Assembly (NCBI GenBank): GCA_002299125.1
Contig: DBNU01000203.1
Span: 1 to 22,294, forward strand
Length of the DNA: 22,294 nucleotides
Direction of reading: 5' to 3'
Source: Proteobacteria bacterium UBA664
GTDB lineage: Bacteria > Pseudomonadota > Gammaproteobacteria > UBA7966
The notes beneath the pieces were generated by a model, which ran no database searches, was not told the DNA's origin, and was given only the letters and a program-made list of their open reading frames with translations. Numbering within the stretch: position 1 is the stretch's first letter; each line of letters begins with the position of its first letter. Shown one piece after another: positions 1 to 8,462 of the stretch. The translations under genes were made by a program, and so were the position numbers.

Positions 1-857
1 AGATCGACATCACCACCGGTGCGGTGCGCGACAGTATTCGCCACTACACCCGTGAGTCCGGTGTGCGCAACCTCGAGCGCGAGATCGCCAACATCTGCCG
101 CAAAGTGGTCAAGAAGGTGCTGCTTGGAAGTACCCGGAAGCGCACGGTCGTTACTGAGAAGGGGCTGCGCAGGTTGCTCGGCGTGGAACGGTTCCGCTTT
201 GGACGTGCCGAGTCGGAGGATCGCATCGGGCAGGTGGTCGGGCTCGCCTGGACGGAGGTCGGGGGTGATCTCCTGACCATCGAGGCCGCGGTGATGCCGG
301 GCAAAGGCAAGGAGACCTTCACCGGCCAGTTGGGTGATGTCATGCAGGAGTCGATCCGCGCGGCGGTTACCGTCGTGCGGTCCCGTTCCGTCGCCCTCGG
401 CATCGATCCGGACTTCTATCGCACTCTGGATATCCACTTTCACGTGCCGGAAGGGGCGACCCCCAAGGATGGTCCCAGCGCGGGCGTGGGCATGTGCACG
501 GCCCTTGTGTCGGCCCTTACCAGCATCCCGGTGCGTGCGAGCGTGGCGATGACCGGTGAAATCACCCTGCGCGGGGAGGTACTACCGATTGGTGGGCTCA
601 AGGAGAAGCTGCTGGCGGCGTTGCGCGGAGGCATCACGACCGTGCTGATACCGCAGGACAACCAGCGAGATCTGCAGGAAGTGCCGCGCAACATCGTGCA
701 GGGCCTGAAGATCATTCCCGTCCGCTGGATCGACGAAGTACTCGCAGTCGCCCTCCAGCGCATGCCGGAGCCACGCGATGTGTCGGTGGCGGCAGAGGCA
801 GATCCAGCGACCGCCGCACGTGAAGCCGAGGATGCGGATGCCATGCTCCATCATTGA
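1..857 (+). CDS. lon: ATP-dependent protease Lon, C-terminal part (5' end outside window)
   Basis: Lon is a cytoplasmic AAA+ serine protease that degrades misfolded and some regulatory proteins. The reading frame is open from position 3, so the gene starts upstream. About 284 residues are present of a family length near 800. They cover the end of the AAA+ lid (an arginine-rich stretch reading YTRESGVRNLEREI) and the whole proteolytic domain. The catalytic Ser lies in PKDGPSAG at about 465-488. The catalytic Lys lies in GGLKEKLLAA, 43 residues after the Ser, the same spacing as Ser679-Lys722 of E. coli Lon. The protein ends in an acidic, alanine-rich tail before TGA at 855-857. The downstream order hupB then ppiD matches the classic gammaproteobacterial arrangement. 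A hairpin follows the stop codon. Confidence 0.97.
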   Translation, partial: IDITTGAVRDSIRHYTRESGVRNLEREIANICRKVVKKVLLGSTRKRTVVTEKGLRRLLGVERFRFGRAESEDRIGQVVGLAWTEVGGDLLTIEAAVMPGKGKETFTGQLGDVMQESIRAAVTVVRSRSVALGIDPDFYRTLDIHFHVPEGATPKDGPSAGVGMCTALVSALTSIPVRASVAMTGEITLRGEVLPIGGLKEKLLAALRGGITTVLIPQDNQRDLQEVPRNIVQGLKIIPVRWIDEVLAVALQRMPEPRDVSVAAEADPATAAREAEDADAMLHH

Positions 858-860
858 ACG

Positions 861-883
861 TGCCGGGCTTGCAGCACCCGGCG
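861..883 (+). terminator. Stem-loop after lon, possible terminator
   Basis: GCCGGG at 862-867 pairs with CCCGGC at 877-882 across a 9-nt loop, with a flanking T-G wobble. It begins 4 nt after the lon stop codon. There is no T-tract, so a Rho-independent terminator is only a possibility. Confidence 0.4.
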
Positions 884-906
884 GCGGGCCGCGTGTCGCG
901 CGTGGG

Positions 907-936
907 TTGACCCTGCTCCCTGGCAGTTGCTATACA
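907..936 (+). promoter_or_regulatory. Sigma70-type promoter for hupB
   Basis: TTGACC at 907-912 (5 of 6 to the -35 consensus) is followed by an 18-bp spacer and TATACA at 931-936 (5 of 6 to the -10 consensus). Transcription would start near 943, giving a leader of about 97 nt before hupB. It is one of the few AT-leaning spots in this gap. It lets HU be expressed independently of lon, as is known for hupB in E. coli. Confidence 0.7.
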
Positions 937-1039
937 TCCGCCCCCGTGGCGGGCGCTGCTCAATCGCTAAGCGCTCTGGAGACCCTGATTACTCCGCTGT
1001 GCGCCATGCCACTTACTCCTCCAACTCCCTCGGAGAGTC

Positions 1040-1312
1040 ATGAACAAGTCAGAACTCATTGATGCCGTCGCGGATGCGGCCGACATACCCCGGGCCGTAG
1101 CTACTCGAGCGGTCGAAGCCGTCACCGACAGCATCACCGCCGCACTCCAGCGTGATGACACCGTTACGCTGGTTGGCTTTGGATCCTTCCTGGTCAGCAA
1201 GCGTGAGGCGCGCACCGGCCGCAACCCGAAGACCGGTGAGCCCATCGAACTCAAGGCCGCGCGGGTTCCCAAGTTTCGGCCTGGCAAGGCCTTGAAGGAC
1301 GCCTTGGGCTAG
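1040..1312 (+). CDS. hupB: DNA-binding protein HU
   Basis: HU is a small nucleoid protein that dimerises and bends DNA without strong sequence specificity. The 90-residue product is the standard HU length. It begins MNKSELIDAVADAADI and carries the family signature GFGSFLVSKREARTGRNPKT in the DNA-binding beta-arm region, then ends in a lysine-containing C-terminal helix. The start is set by GGAG at 1032-1035, 4 nt before ATG. The position between lon and ppiD points to the hupB paralog rather than hupA. A good promoter lies upstream at 907-936. IHF subunits share the fold, but the length, N-terminus and synteny fit HU-beta. Confidence 0.96.
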   Translation: MNKSELIDAVADAADIPRAVATRAVEAVTDSITAALQRDDTVTLVGFGSFLVSKREARTGRNPKTGEPIELKAARVPKFRPGKALKDALG

Positions 1313-1332
1313 CATCCGGTCGTACGCCAGAA

Positions 1333-1338
1333 TATAGT
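1333..1338 (+). promoter_or_regulatory. Possible -10 element of the tRNA unit
   Basis: TATAGT lies 12 nt before tRNA-Val and is followed by a GC-rich stretch (1341-1350), like the discriminator of stringently controlled stable-RNA promoters. I see no convincing -35 at normal spacing. Confidence 0.35.
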
Positions 1339-1350
1339 TGCAGGGCGTCG

Positions 1351-1427
1351 GGGTGCTTAGCTCAGTTGGTTAGAGCGTCGCCCTTACAAGGCGAAGGTCG
1401 CGGGTTCGAATCCCTCAGCACCCACCA
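1351..1427 (+). tRNA. tRNA-Val (anticodon TAC)
   Basis: Full cloverleaf. The acceptor GGGTGCT (1351-1357) pairs with AGCACCC (1417-1423). The D-arm is GCTC/GAGC. The anticodon stem TCGCC/GGCGA flanks the loop CTTACAA, with anticodon TAC at 1385-1387. The T-arm contains GGTTCGAATC. Discriminator A is followed by an encoded CCA (1425-1427). A perfect inverted repeat begins at the ACCA end (see 1424-1441). Confidence 0.97.
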
Positions 1428-1441
1428 GATTCCAATCTGGT
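1424..1441 (+). other. Stem-loop sharing the tRNA-Val 3' ACCA end
   Basis: ACCAGAT (1424-1430) pairs with ATCTGGT (1435-1441) across the loop TCCA. The 5' arm is the discriminator base and CCA of tRNA-Val plus three trailer bases. A second small inverted repeat, CACGC/GCGTG, follows at 1442-1453, and a TTTT stretch lies about 9 nt further on. It could be a trailer processing signal or a weak terminator. Confidence 0.5.
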
Positions 1442-1603
1442 CACGCGGGCGTGCAGAAGGGTTTTCGGGTCGGCGGAGGGGAACATCCCGCCGTCGGGTC
1501 GGTCTTCGATGGCCGTGTAGTTTTCGAGAGGCAATCGGAGCCAACAGGTCGCCACAGGTTTCCCCTTGCAACAATCCCTTAACTGGGGCATCGGTTTCAG
1601 AGC

Positions 1604-1680
1604 GGAGTGGTAGTTCAGTCGGTTAGAATACCGGCCTGTCACGCCGGGGGTCGCGGGTTCGAGTCCCGTCCACTCCGCCA
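1604..1680 (+). tRNA. tRNA-Asp (anticodon GTC)
   Basis: The acceptor GGAGTGG (1604-1610) pairs with CCACTCC (1670-1676). Anticodon stem CCGGC/GCCGG (1631-1635, 1643-1647) has GTC at 1638-1640. The T-arm contains GGTTCGAGTC. Discriminator G is followed by an encoded CCA at 1678-1680. It is 176 nt downstream of tRNA-Val. I see nothing gene-like in that spacer apart from the hairpins at its 5' end. Confidence 0.97.
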
Positions 1681-1703
1681 TTCAATCCAGGCAGCAGCTG
1701 ACG

Positions 1704-1731
1704 AGGCGCGGACATCCGCGCCTTGCTCGTT
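1704..1731 (+). terminator. Terminator-like hairpin after tRNA-Asp
   Basis: AGGCGCGG (1704-1711) pairs perfectly with CCGCGCCT (1716-1723) around the loop ACAT, followed by the T-rich tail TGCTCGTTT. It lies 24 nt after the tRNA and likely ends the tRNA transcript. Confidence 0.65.
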
Positions 1732-1839
1732 TAGGCAGCGCGAAAGTTCCGCAATGGCTTTTCCGGCGTTCCGCCTCGATGTGAGGTGGCGGTCAGGTCG
1801 CTCGCCGGCCCCGCAGTTTCAAAGCAGAGGCACCGTACC

Positions 1840-3744
1840 ATGATGCAGTCCATCCGAGATAGCGCGCAGGGGTGGTTTGCAACCCTGATCCTGGGTTTCC
1901 TGTGCATCCCCTTCGCGCTCTGGGGCGTTCAGTCTTACCTCGATGCCTCCGGTTTCATCGATGTTGCCGTGGTGGACGGGGATGCCATCAAGCAGCCGGA
2001 GTTTCGTCAGGCATTCGAACGCGCGCGTGCAGCGCTGGAGGAACGCCTTGGCGAACAGGCGGCGGGGATTGATCAGTCCGTGCAGAAGCGCGAGGTGCTC
2101 GACCAACTCGTGCGGGCGCGATTGATTCGTCAGTACGCCGCTCTGCATGGCTTGCGCGTGAGTGATGCCATGGTTGCCACCGAGGTGACCCGTTTGCCTG
2201 CGTTTCAGGAAGACGGCGTCTTCTCTCCCCAGCTTTATGAAGAGCGTTTGCGTTACTCGGGCATGTCCCGTCGGGGCTTCGAGGAGCAGATGCGGGAAGA
2301 ATTGGTGGCGAGCCAGTTCATGCAAGGTGTGCTGCAGGGAGCCTTCATCACGCCATCCGAACGGAAGTCGATAGCGCGACTGCGCGCTGAGCGTCGGGAT
2401 ATTGCTGTCGTGCAACTCCGGATCGATGCGCTTCAGGGCCGGGTGGAGGTGTCCGATGCGCTGCTCGATGCGTGGTTCGCCGCTCACCGTGATCGTTACC
2501 TGAGCGAACCCTCCGTGTCGGTCGAGTACGTCACCCTGGCAGCCGCTGATCTCGGCGCCGCGGAAGATCCCGAGCCAGGCGTTCTGGAGCGCCTCTACGA
2601 GGAAAACCGTGCCCGCTATGAGCAGGCAGAGGAACGGCGTGCCCGGCACATCCTGGTGCGCATTCCCGAGGGTGCGGATGAGGCGGCCGTGCAGCAGGCG
2701 CTAGGCGAGGCACAAAGTCTCCGTGAGCGGATCATGGGTGGTGAGGATTTCGCTGCAATCGCGGAGAAGGAATCGGATGACCCCGGTAGTGCCCGCGCGG
2801 GCGGGGACCTCGGCTTCTTCAAGCGTGGCTTGATGGACAAGGCCTTCGAGGAGACTGCTTTCACGCTGGCCGAGGGGGAACTCAGCGCGCCAGTTCGCTC
2901 GGCCTTCGGTTTTCACCTCGTCCGAGTGGACTCCATTCGCCCCGCGGCGACCAAGACCTTCGATGCGGTGCGCGCTGAACTGCTGGCTGAATGGCGGCAG
3001 GAACAGGGTGAGCAGCGCTATTTTCGCGAGTTGGAGAAACTGGAGACACTCGCCTTCGAGAGTGGAGACGATCTGCAGACAGTCGCCGATGCACTCGGAC
3101 TCGAAGTGCAGCGCAACGACGACTTACGCCCGGCTACTGCCAAGGGTGCCTTGACCTCCGATGCCGTACTCCGGCGCGCATTCGATCCGGAGTACGCGGC
3201 CTCGGGTCTGCTTTCGGAGCCGATCGAGGTGGGCACAAACCGGGTTGTGGTATTGCGCGTGGTGGCATCCCGACTTGCTGTCCCGCTTGAATTCGAGGCG
3301 GCGAAGGATCGGGTGCGCGCGGATTTCACGGCTGCCGAGGCGCGCAAGCTGGCAGAGGCACGTGGCAAGGAGTTACTGGCCGCCGTGCAGGCGGGCAGCG
3401 ATCTGTCCGGCCTGCTGCGTGAGGGCGAGACCTTGCAGGAACTCGCCGGTGCCACGCGCAACCATCCCGATCTGCCGCGCGCCGCTGCGCGGCTCGTCTT
3501 CCGGGTTCCGTCCCAGCGCATAGTGGATGAAGGGCCTCAGGCCGTTTCGACGATTGCAGGAAATGGCGACTTCATTCTGGCGCTGGTGAGTGCCGTGAGC
3601 ACAAAAGAGGAGGTCGGCCCCGAACTGCTGGCCCTCATCGAAGAGGAGCCGTGGCGGGATGCTCGCGCTGGTGCGGAGTGGGACCATATCCTGGCGGAGC
3701 TGCGCCGACGGGCTGTGATCACCATCAACGACGGTGCCCTCTGA
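1840..3744 (+). CDS. ppiD: PpiD-like periplasmic chaperone / parvulin-type peptidyl-prolyl isomerase
   Basis: PpiD is an inner-membrane-anchored periplasmic chaperone that meets proteins leaving the Sec translocon. The 634-residue product (E. coli PpiD is about 620) has a short cytoplasmic N-terminus, one membrane segment at about residues 12-30 (rich in L, I, F, P), a SurA-N-like helical chaperone region, and one parvulin domain at about 266-363. That domain contains ARHILVRIP, GGDLGFFKRG and FGFHLVRV. A long C-terminal chaperone region follows. The start chosen is ATG 1840 (MMQSIRDSAQGW, like MMDSLR in E. coli), with AGAGG at 1826-1830 placed 9 nt upstream. The frame is open upstream to 1786, but that extension would put 18 atypical residues before the anchor. 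It completes the lon-hupB-ppiD synteny, here interrupted by two tRNAs. Confidence 0.93.
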   Translation: MMQSIRDSAQGWFATLILGFLCIPFALWGVQSYLDASGFIDVAVVDGDAIKQPEFRQAFERARAALEERLGEQAAGIDQSVQKREVLDQLVRARLIRQYAALHGLRVSDAMVATEVTRLPAFQEDGVFSPQLYEERLRYSGMSRRGFEEQMREELVASQFMQGVLQGAFITPSERKSIARLRAERRDIAVVQLRIDALQGRVEVSDALLDAWFAAHRDRYLSEPSVSVEYVTLAAADLGAAEDPEPGVLERLYEENRARYEQAEERRARHILVRIPEGADEAAVQQALGEAQSLRERIMGGEDFAAIAEKESDDPGSARAGGDLGFFKRGLMDKAFEETAFTLAEGELSAPVRSAFGFHLVRVDSIRPAATKTFDAVRAELLAEWRQEQGEQRYFRELEKLETLAFESGDDLQTVADALGLEVQRNDDLRPATAKGALTSDAVLRRAFDPEYAASGLLSEPIEVGTNRVVVLRVVASRLAVPLEFEAAKDRVRADFTAAEARKLAEARGKELLAAVQAGSDLSGLLREGETLQELAGATRNHPDLPRAAARLVFRVPSQRIVDEGPQAVSTIAGNGDFILALVSAVSTKEEVGPELLALIEEEPWRDARAGAEWDHILAELRRRAVITINDGAL

Positions 3745-3789
3745 ACCGCAATCACGCTGGCTTCGCCTTGCGCAACAACGGCGGTGCGA

Positions 3790-3806
3790 GTGCGCAGATT
3801 GCGCAC
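3790..3806. terminator. Inverted repeat between convergent ppiD and batD
   Basis: GTGCGCA (3790-3796) and TGCGCAC (3800-3806) form a perfect 7-bp stem around GAT. It sits in the 131-nt gap between two converging genes, so it could serve either strand. No T-tract is present on either side. Confidence 0.35.
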
Positions 3807-3875
3807 GGTGATCTCCCGCGCGGGCACAACATGATCGCTCACCGTCGATGCGGATTGCGCAGTGTGGACTGTCTC

Positions 3876-5756
3876 TCAGCCGCGCGGATGGATGACCGGC
3901 AGCCATTGTGCCTTTTGCCGAGACAGTTGTTGCCTGGCTGGTGCTTGCCGTAACGATCGCAGGGCATCTCGCAGCGGGCGCCCGTCCCAGTTGGACTGCC
4001 CCGCAACGGGCCGCCCATATCGATGACGCTGCAACTCGGTCACGGCGTCTTTCAAGGGGCCGTCAGGCAGGCGCTCCAGCAGGGCCGCAAGGCTGCATAA
4101 TGGTCGTCCCTCGGCTCCCACCAGGAAGGGGGCGAGGGCGATGATCTCACGCTGAGCTGTGCGGCTGTCGTTGCGGGCCGCGGCACGGCCGAGATTGGCA
4201 AGAAGCTGAGCGGTTCGTCGGCTGCTCGATGGGCGATCTGGCCGTGGCTCGCTTCGAATTCCCTGGGTCACTGAGCGGGTTGTGATCCGGGTGAGTATGA
4301 GGCCGAGCAGCAGACCGAGGGACAGCCAACCGAGGACATCCCAGGTGAACCCGCGCGCCGATTCCAGTCCGGCACCTTGCCCCGTCGCGTGGTCCGCATT
4401 TGCGGAGGCCGGAGTTGTTGCGCCCGCGGGTTGCGCTGTCTCCGTCGGGGCCTCTGCCAGCGTGCTGACCGCAGGCTGGACCGATGTGTCCACCGCCCCG
4501 GCAGCCGGCAGGACCTCCACCCGACGGGCGGGCAGGGTTGCCGTTGCCGGTCTGGCCTCCTGCAGATCCCACCAGCGGACCTCCATCGCGGGCAGTTCGA
4601 TGACACCCGCCTCCGTGGGGATCAGCACCAGTCGCTCGGTGCGCTGGGCCGAGACGCCATCCGGGTTGTGCTGTGTGGCGAGGTGGGGCGTGTCCGGATA
4701 TTGATTCACGCTTGGCGGGACCGGAGGCTGCAGGGCGGGAAGCTGTGCAGCCGTCAGTCCCTCCGCGAGGACCCCGATGGTGCGCACGATGGGTTCCCCC
4801 GCCCGGGCACGCCCGGCAGCGTCCAGACCCGACCAGGCCTCGGTCAGGGCAAGGCTTCTGGCCGGCAACCAGCCTGTGGTGGCCTCTCCGAGGGGGGCAC
4901 GCCTTACCGTCACGCGACGAGCCTCGCTTCGTAGTGTGACTGGGTCTATGCGTACGCCAAAGGGGTTCGAGAGACTCAGGCTGCCGCTCAGACGGCGGGC
5001 ATCCAGCCGCATCGGTTCCACGGTCAGCTCACCACTGCTCTGAGGAATGATCGCGAAGCGTCGCTCTATCACTTCGAAGGATTCGCCCGCGCGCTGCGTT
5101 CGGTACGCGCGATCCTTGCCGAGGGTCTCGATTACCGCATCGCCTCCCGAGACCTTCGGCTCGGAGAGGCGCGCACTTTCAAGGTCCACACCGACCGGGC
5201 GCACCACCCGCACGACCATCAGCAGTTGCTCCTGCACGAAGACCGCATCCGGGGTGAGTTCGACCTCGAGCGCCAGGGTTTCCCCGTCTTGTGGAATCGC
5301 GCTGGCCTCCCGCACCGTCAGCGTGATCGGTGCCGAGCGCTCGGGGCCAAAGGCAAGCGCCGGTAGTTCGACGTCACCCGCCCTTCGGCTGGCGATCGTC
5401 AGCGTGAGATGCTGGCGACGGTGTATGGCACCCTTTTCGAGACTGATTTGGCTCGAACGGACGCTGCCGAGCACCTCGAAATCGTCAGCCAGCGGCGCGA
5501 GGTTAGGTTCGACTACGCCCTTACCTTCGAGTTCGTAGGTCACCGAGAAGGGCGTGCCCGCATAGATGGTGGTGGCATTGATGCGTGGCTGAATCTCCGC
5601 AAGTGCCGTCGGCATCAGGGTGATGGACATGAATGCCAGCAGCCAGAACAGCAATCTCTGGCCTGCGCGCGTTGCCGCCGCCTGGCGGTCGGCCGAGCTG
5701 AAGCCAGCAGTCGCCGTATGCCGGCAACCGCACTCACAGCCAGAAGGTGATTTCAC
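3876..5756 (-). CDS. batD: BatD-family protein (aerotolerance operon)
   Basis: BatD proteins are membrane-anchored, mostly periplasmic partners of the BatA/BatB von Willebrand proteins, linked to oxygen or stress tolerance in several bacteria; the biochemical role is not settled. The product of about 626 residues has a signal-like segment (RLLFWLLAFMSITL then ALA before EIQPRI), a long beta-rich exported region with the family motif YAGTPFSVTYELEG near its start, an Ala/Thr/Pro-rich linker, one C-terminal membrane segment (about WLSLGLLLGLIL) and a basic cytoplasmic tail. I chose GTG at 5756, whose GTGA overlaps the TGA of the upstream gene. GAGGAA at 5765-5770 is 8 nt away, and a TTG lies one codon earlier. 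The N-terminal region before the hydrophobic core is unusually long (about 33 residues). It is the last gene of the operon. Confidence 0.87.
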   Translation of the reverse strand: MKSPSGCECGCRHTATAGFSSADRQAAATRAGQRLLFWLLAFMSITLMPTALAEIQPRINATTIYAGTPFSVTYELEGKGVVEPNLAPLADDFEVLGSVRSSQISLEKGAIHRRQHLTLTIASRRAGDVELPALAFGPERSAPITLTVREASAIPQDGETLALEVELTPDAVFVQEQLLMVVRVVRPVGVDLESARLSEPKVSGGDAVIETLGKDRAYRTQRAGESFEVIERRFAIIPQSSGELTVEPMRLDARRLSGSLSLSNPFGVRIDPVTLRSEARRVTVRRAPLGEATTGWLPARSLALTEAWSGLDAAGRARAGEPIVRTIGVLAEGLTAAQLPALQPPVPPSVNQYPDTPHLATQHNPDGVSAQRTERLVLIPTEAGVIELPAMEVRWWDLQEARPATATLPARRVEVLPAAGAVDTSVQPAVSTLAEAPTETAQPAGATTPASANADHATGQGAGLESARGFTWDVLGWLSLGLLLGLILTRITTRSVTQGIRSEPRPDRPSSSRRTAQLLANLGRAAARNDSRTAQREIIALAPFLVGAEGRPLCSLAALLERLPDGPLKDAVTELQRHRYGRPVAGQSNWDGRPLRDALRSLRQAPARQQLSRQKAQWLPVIHPRG

Positions 5757-7492
5757 CAAGGCGATTCCTCAGCCTGATCTTCCAACTCGCCCCCACGCTG
5801 CTGCTGTTGCAGAAACTTGTTGCGCAGCAGGCCCCCTGGGTCATCCGGGATGCGGGCGAGCCACTGCTCCGTCGCCTGTGCATCCTCGCGCACGTCATTT
5901 TCTGCCTGCGCCGCCTCGGGTGACTGCCCCGGGTGCTCACGCTCCTCGGTCGCCTGATTGTCCGGTTCTCCCTGACCAGGCGGTATTTCATCGTCGGGCT
6001 TGCCGGACCTGGGCTCGGACTGCCCTGCCTCTGGGGAGGGCTGCTCCTGGGGCTCTGGCTGGTTCTCGCCGCCGGCGTTGCGGTCCTTCTGCTGCGGCGA
6101 AGTTTCACCATCCTGGTCGCCCTGCTTGCCCGAGCCTTGTTGCTTCGAAGCGAGGAGTTCCTCGATCAGGCGGTGGTTGAAGCGGGCGTCCGCATGGGTT
6201 GGCTCCAGCGTCAGGGCGGCTTCGAGGCTGGCCAAGGCTTCCTCGTAGCGGCCCAGGCGCGCAAGCGTGGTACCACGGTTGTAGAGTGACCCCGCATCCT
6301 CGAAGGGCGAGAGCAGGGCAAGAGCACCCTCTGGGTCACCGGCCTGGGCACTGGCGAAGGCCCTCCAGCGCGGGTCACGAAAGGCGGCCGCGGCACCGGC
6401 GGGATCACCGGCCTCCAGTCGCTCACGGCCATATTCATCGGGATGCTGCCACAGCCACCATAGGTTGGTCGCCCGCGCTGACGTGGGCGTTGCTGCCGTC
6501 AGCACGACGCCAAGCAGCAACACGTTGCTTGCGTACAGGCGCGCACGCCAGGCGAGCCAGGGCAAGAGGCACAGAAACAGCAGAGGCCCCCGATCCACCC
6601 ATTCGAGCGCCTCAAGGCCGGCATCGCGGGTGGCCGTTGCGGCGGCTCGGGCGCGAAATCCGGCCTCCAGTTGCCGGATGTCCCGGTCGTCGGGCTGGAG
6701 TTCGACCGCCTCGCCACCACAGGAGCGAGCGACCTCCTGGGTCAGCGCGGGATCGAGTCGTGACATCACCACTTCAGCACCTGGCCGCAGACCCGGAACG
6801 GGTGCCCCTGCTACGGTCGCAGCGGCGAGGATGGACAATCGGTTGCCGTGCCGGGCACAGAGCGATACCAACCGGTCTCGCTGCTTCGGCTCGATGCCAT
6901 CAGTCACAAGCAGCACTTCGCCATCAGGGAAACCACCGTTGCGCAGAAGTTCGACTGCCCGAGCGTAGGCACGGTCGGCCCGGCTACCCTGTGCCGGCAT
7001 GAGGTCGGGCTCCAGTACCGGGAGTTGCAGGCGCAAGGTGTCGAGATCGCTGGTGAGCGGCGAGACCAGGAAGGCGTTGGCCGCGTAGACCACCAGCGCC
7101 GTCTGTCCATCGCGCCGCCCCTCGAAAAGCCCCTCCAGCTTGAACCGTGCCCGCGTCAGGCGATTCGGCCTGAGGTCCTCGGCCAGCATCGAGCGCGAAA
7201 GGTCCAGTGCGATGACGAGTGCGTGGCCGCTCGCCGCCTGTGGGCGTGGCAGCCGCTCCCAGGCAGGGCCGGCACAGACGACTGCAAGCAGTATCAGCAG
7301 GAGATGGCCGGGCCAGGTTCTGCCATCGCCGCCACTCACCCGCGCGAGCACCCACGGTGCGAGCGAGGCATCGACCTGACTGCGCCAGACGCTCGATGGC
7401 TGCACCGCCCTTGGGATGAAGCGGATGAGGAGCCAGGCGCAGAGGGGCAGCAGGAGCCAGAGGGGTCTCTGGAAATGGAAATCAGCCCACAT
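5753..7492 (-). CDS. BatB/BatC-type fusion: VWA domain plus TPR protein
   Basis: The 579-residue membrane protein joins a von Willebrand factor A domain to tetratricopeptide repeats. Two membrane segments (about residues 10-25 and 62-77) precede the VWA domain. That domain keeps a complete metal-ion site: DLSRS at 97-101, Thr147 in SPLTSD, and Asp198 in VTDG. Another membrane pair lies at about 305-345 (PLLFLCLLPWLAW and SNVLLLGVVL). TPR-like helices follow at about 385-445 (LYNRGTTLARLGRYEEALAS). A low-complexity stretch rich in Gln, Glu, Pro and Gly spans about 452-560. In Bacteroides-type bat operons VWA BatB and TPR BatC are separate genes; here they are one chain. ATG 7492 lies within the end of batA (11-nt overlap). 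Confidence 0.88.
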   Translation of the reverse strand: MWADFHFQRPLWLLLPLCAWLLIRFIPRAVQPSSVWRSQVDASLAPWVLARVSGGDGRTWPGHLLLILLAVVCAGPAWERLPRPQAASGHALVIALDLSRSMLAEDLRPNRLTRARFKLEGLFEGRRDGQTALVVYAANAFLVSPLTSDLDTLRLQLPVLEPDLMPAQGSRADRAYARAVELLRNGGFPDGEVLLVTDGIEPKQRDRLVSLCARHGNRLSILAAATVAGAPVPGLRPGAEVVMSRLDPALTQEVARSCGGEAVELQPDDRDIRQLEAGFRARAAATATRDAGLEALEWVDRGPLLFLCLLPWLAWRARLYASNVLLLGVVLTAATPTSARATNLWWLWQHPDEYGRERLEAGDPAGAAAAFRDPRWRAFASAQAGDPEGALALLSPFEDAGSLYNRGTTLARLGRYEEALASLEAALTLEPTHADARFNHRLIEELLASKQQGSGKQGDQDGETSPQQKDRNAGGENQPEPQEQPSPEAGQSEPRSGKPDDEIPPGQGEPDNQATEEREHPGQSPEAAQAENDVREDAQATEQWLARIPDDPGGLLRNKFLQQQQRGGELEDQAEESPW

Positions 7493-8462
7493 GCCGTTGG
7501 CCTCCTAGACTGCTTCGAAACCCCGGCCACCACGCGATCAGCGCGAGCGCGAGCAACCAGGGCTGCAGCGGGGAACGTTCGCGCAAGGGGTGCGAACGGT
7601 CGGTCCCTGGCTCCAGCGCATCCAGCGACGCGTAGATCTCCATGAGCTGTTGTGTGTCCTGCGCACGGAAGTAGCGACCCCCAGTCGTTTCCGCGACCGT
7701 GCTCAGCGTGCGCTCGTCCACCCCCCCACTGGCGCTGTAAAGCCCGAGGTGATTGGCCTGCCCCGACGCTGCCCCGATACCGATGGTGTGAATTCGGACG
7801 CCGAGGTCGCGCGCGAGTTCGGCCGCCCGCTCCGGGCCGATGGCCCCGGCGGTGTTTTCGCCGTCGGTCACCAGGATGAGGACCCGTTGTTGGGCGTCCT
7901 GCTCCGCGCGGAGACGCTTCAAGGCCAGGCCGATGGCGTCACCGATGGCGGTGGCCTTGCCCGCAAGCCCGATCTCTGCCTCCTCAAGTAGATGGCGCAC
8001 GGCGGTGGTGTCAAAGGTGAGAGGTGCCTGCACGTAGGCTCGCTCACCAAACAGAATGAGCCCGACCCGATCACCCCGGCGGCGTTCAAGAAAGTCACCC
8101 GCCACATGCTGGGCCGCCTCCAGGCGATCCACTGGGCGCCCGGCCAGCATGAAATCCACGGCCGCCATGCTGCGCGAGAGATCGATGGCCAGCATGAGGT
8201 CGCGTCCACTGCGCGGGATGCGCGCTTCCCCATGCGACCACATCGGCTGCATGGCCGCCAGCACGAACAGCAGCCAGCCGAGCAGCAGCCAGCCCTTCCA
8301 GTGAGTGTGGGCAGTGGCTGCCGTCAGGGCGGAGAAGCGCTTGGCGCCAGGCAGGCGCAGGGCCTCGATGGTGCCCAGTGGCTGAACATCGCTCGGTGCA
8401 CGCCGGAACAGCAGCGGCAGCAGGACGGCGAACCCAGCCAAAGGCCAATCGAACTCAAGCAC
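7482..8462 (-). CDS. batA: BatA-like VWA domain membrane protein
   Basis: The 326-residue protein has an N-terminal membrane segment (LEFDWPLAGFAVLLPLLF), a second at about 57-71, a VWA domain with an intact metal-ion site (DLSRS at 94-98, APLTFD, VTDGE), and a last membrane segment near the C-terminus (PWLLALALIAWWPG). This is the usual BatA topology, with the VWA domain between membrane helices. The start is set at GTG 8462, because homologs begin with a motif like EFxWPxxL. The frame is open further upstream, but there it overlaps the DUF4381 gene and reads as out-of-frame sequence. This start gives an 8-nt overlap with DUF4381. No strong ribosome binding site is visible, which fits translational coupling. 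Confidence 0.87.
   Translation of the reverse strand: MLEFDWPLAGFAVLLPLLFRRAPSDVQPLGTIEALRLPGAKRFSALTAATAHTHWKGWLLLGWLLFVLAAMQPMWSHGEARIPRSGRDLMLAIDLSRSMAAVDFMLAGRPVDRLEAAQHVAGDFLERRRGDRVGLILFGERAYVQAPLTFDTTAVRHLLEEAEIGLAGKATAIGDAIGLALKRLRAEQDAQQRVLILVTDGENTAGAIGPERAAELARDLGVRIHTIGIGAASGQANHLGLYSASGGVDERTLSTVAETTGGRYFRAQDTQQLMEIYASLDALEPGTDRSHPLRERSPLQPWLLALALIAWWPGFRSSLGGQRHVG

Noticed and set aside
1351..1680. tRNA genes as attachment site of an integrated element
   Set aside because: No integrase gene and no repeated tRNA 3' end nearby; flanking genes keep ancestral synteny.
1362..1681. Minus-strand reading frames across tRNA-Val and tRNA-Asp giving protein-like text such as EWTGLEPATPGV
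   Set aside because: They are antisense translations of tRNA genes, a well-known source of spurious database proteins.
1786..1839. Upstream extension of ppiD
   Set aside because: The extra residues do not resemble PpiD, and the good ribosome site favours ATG 1840.
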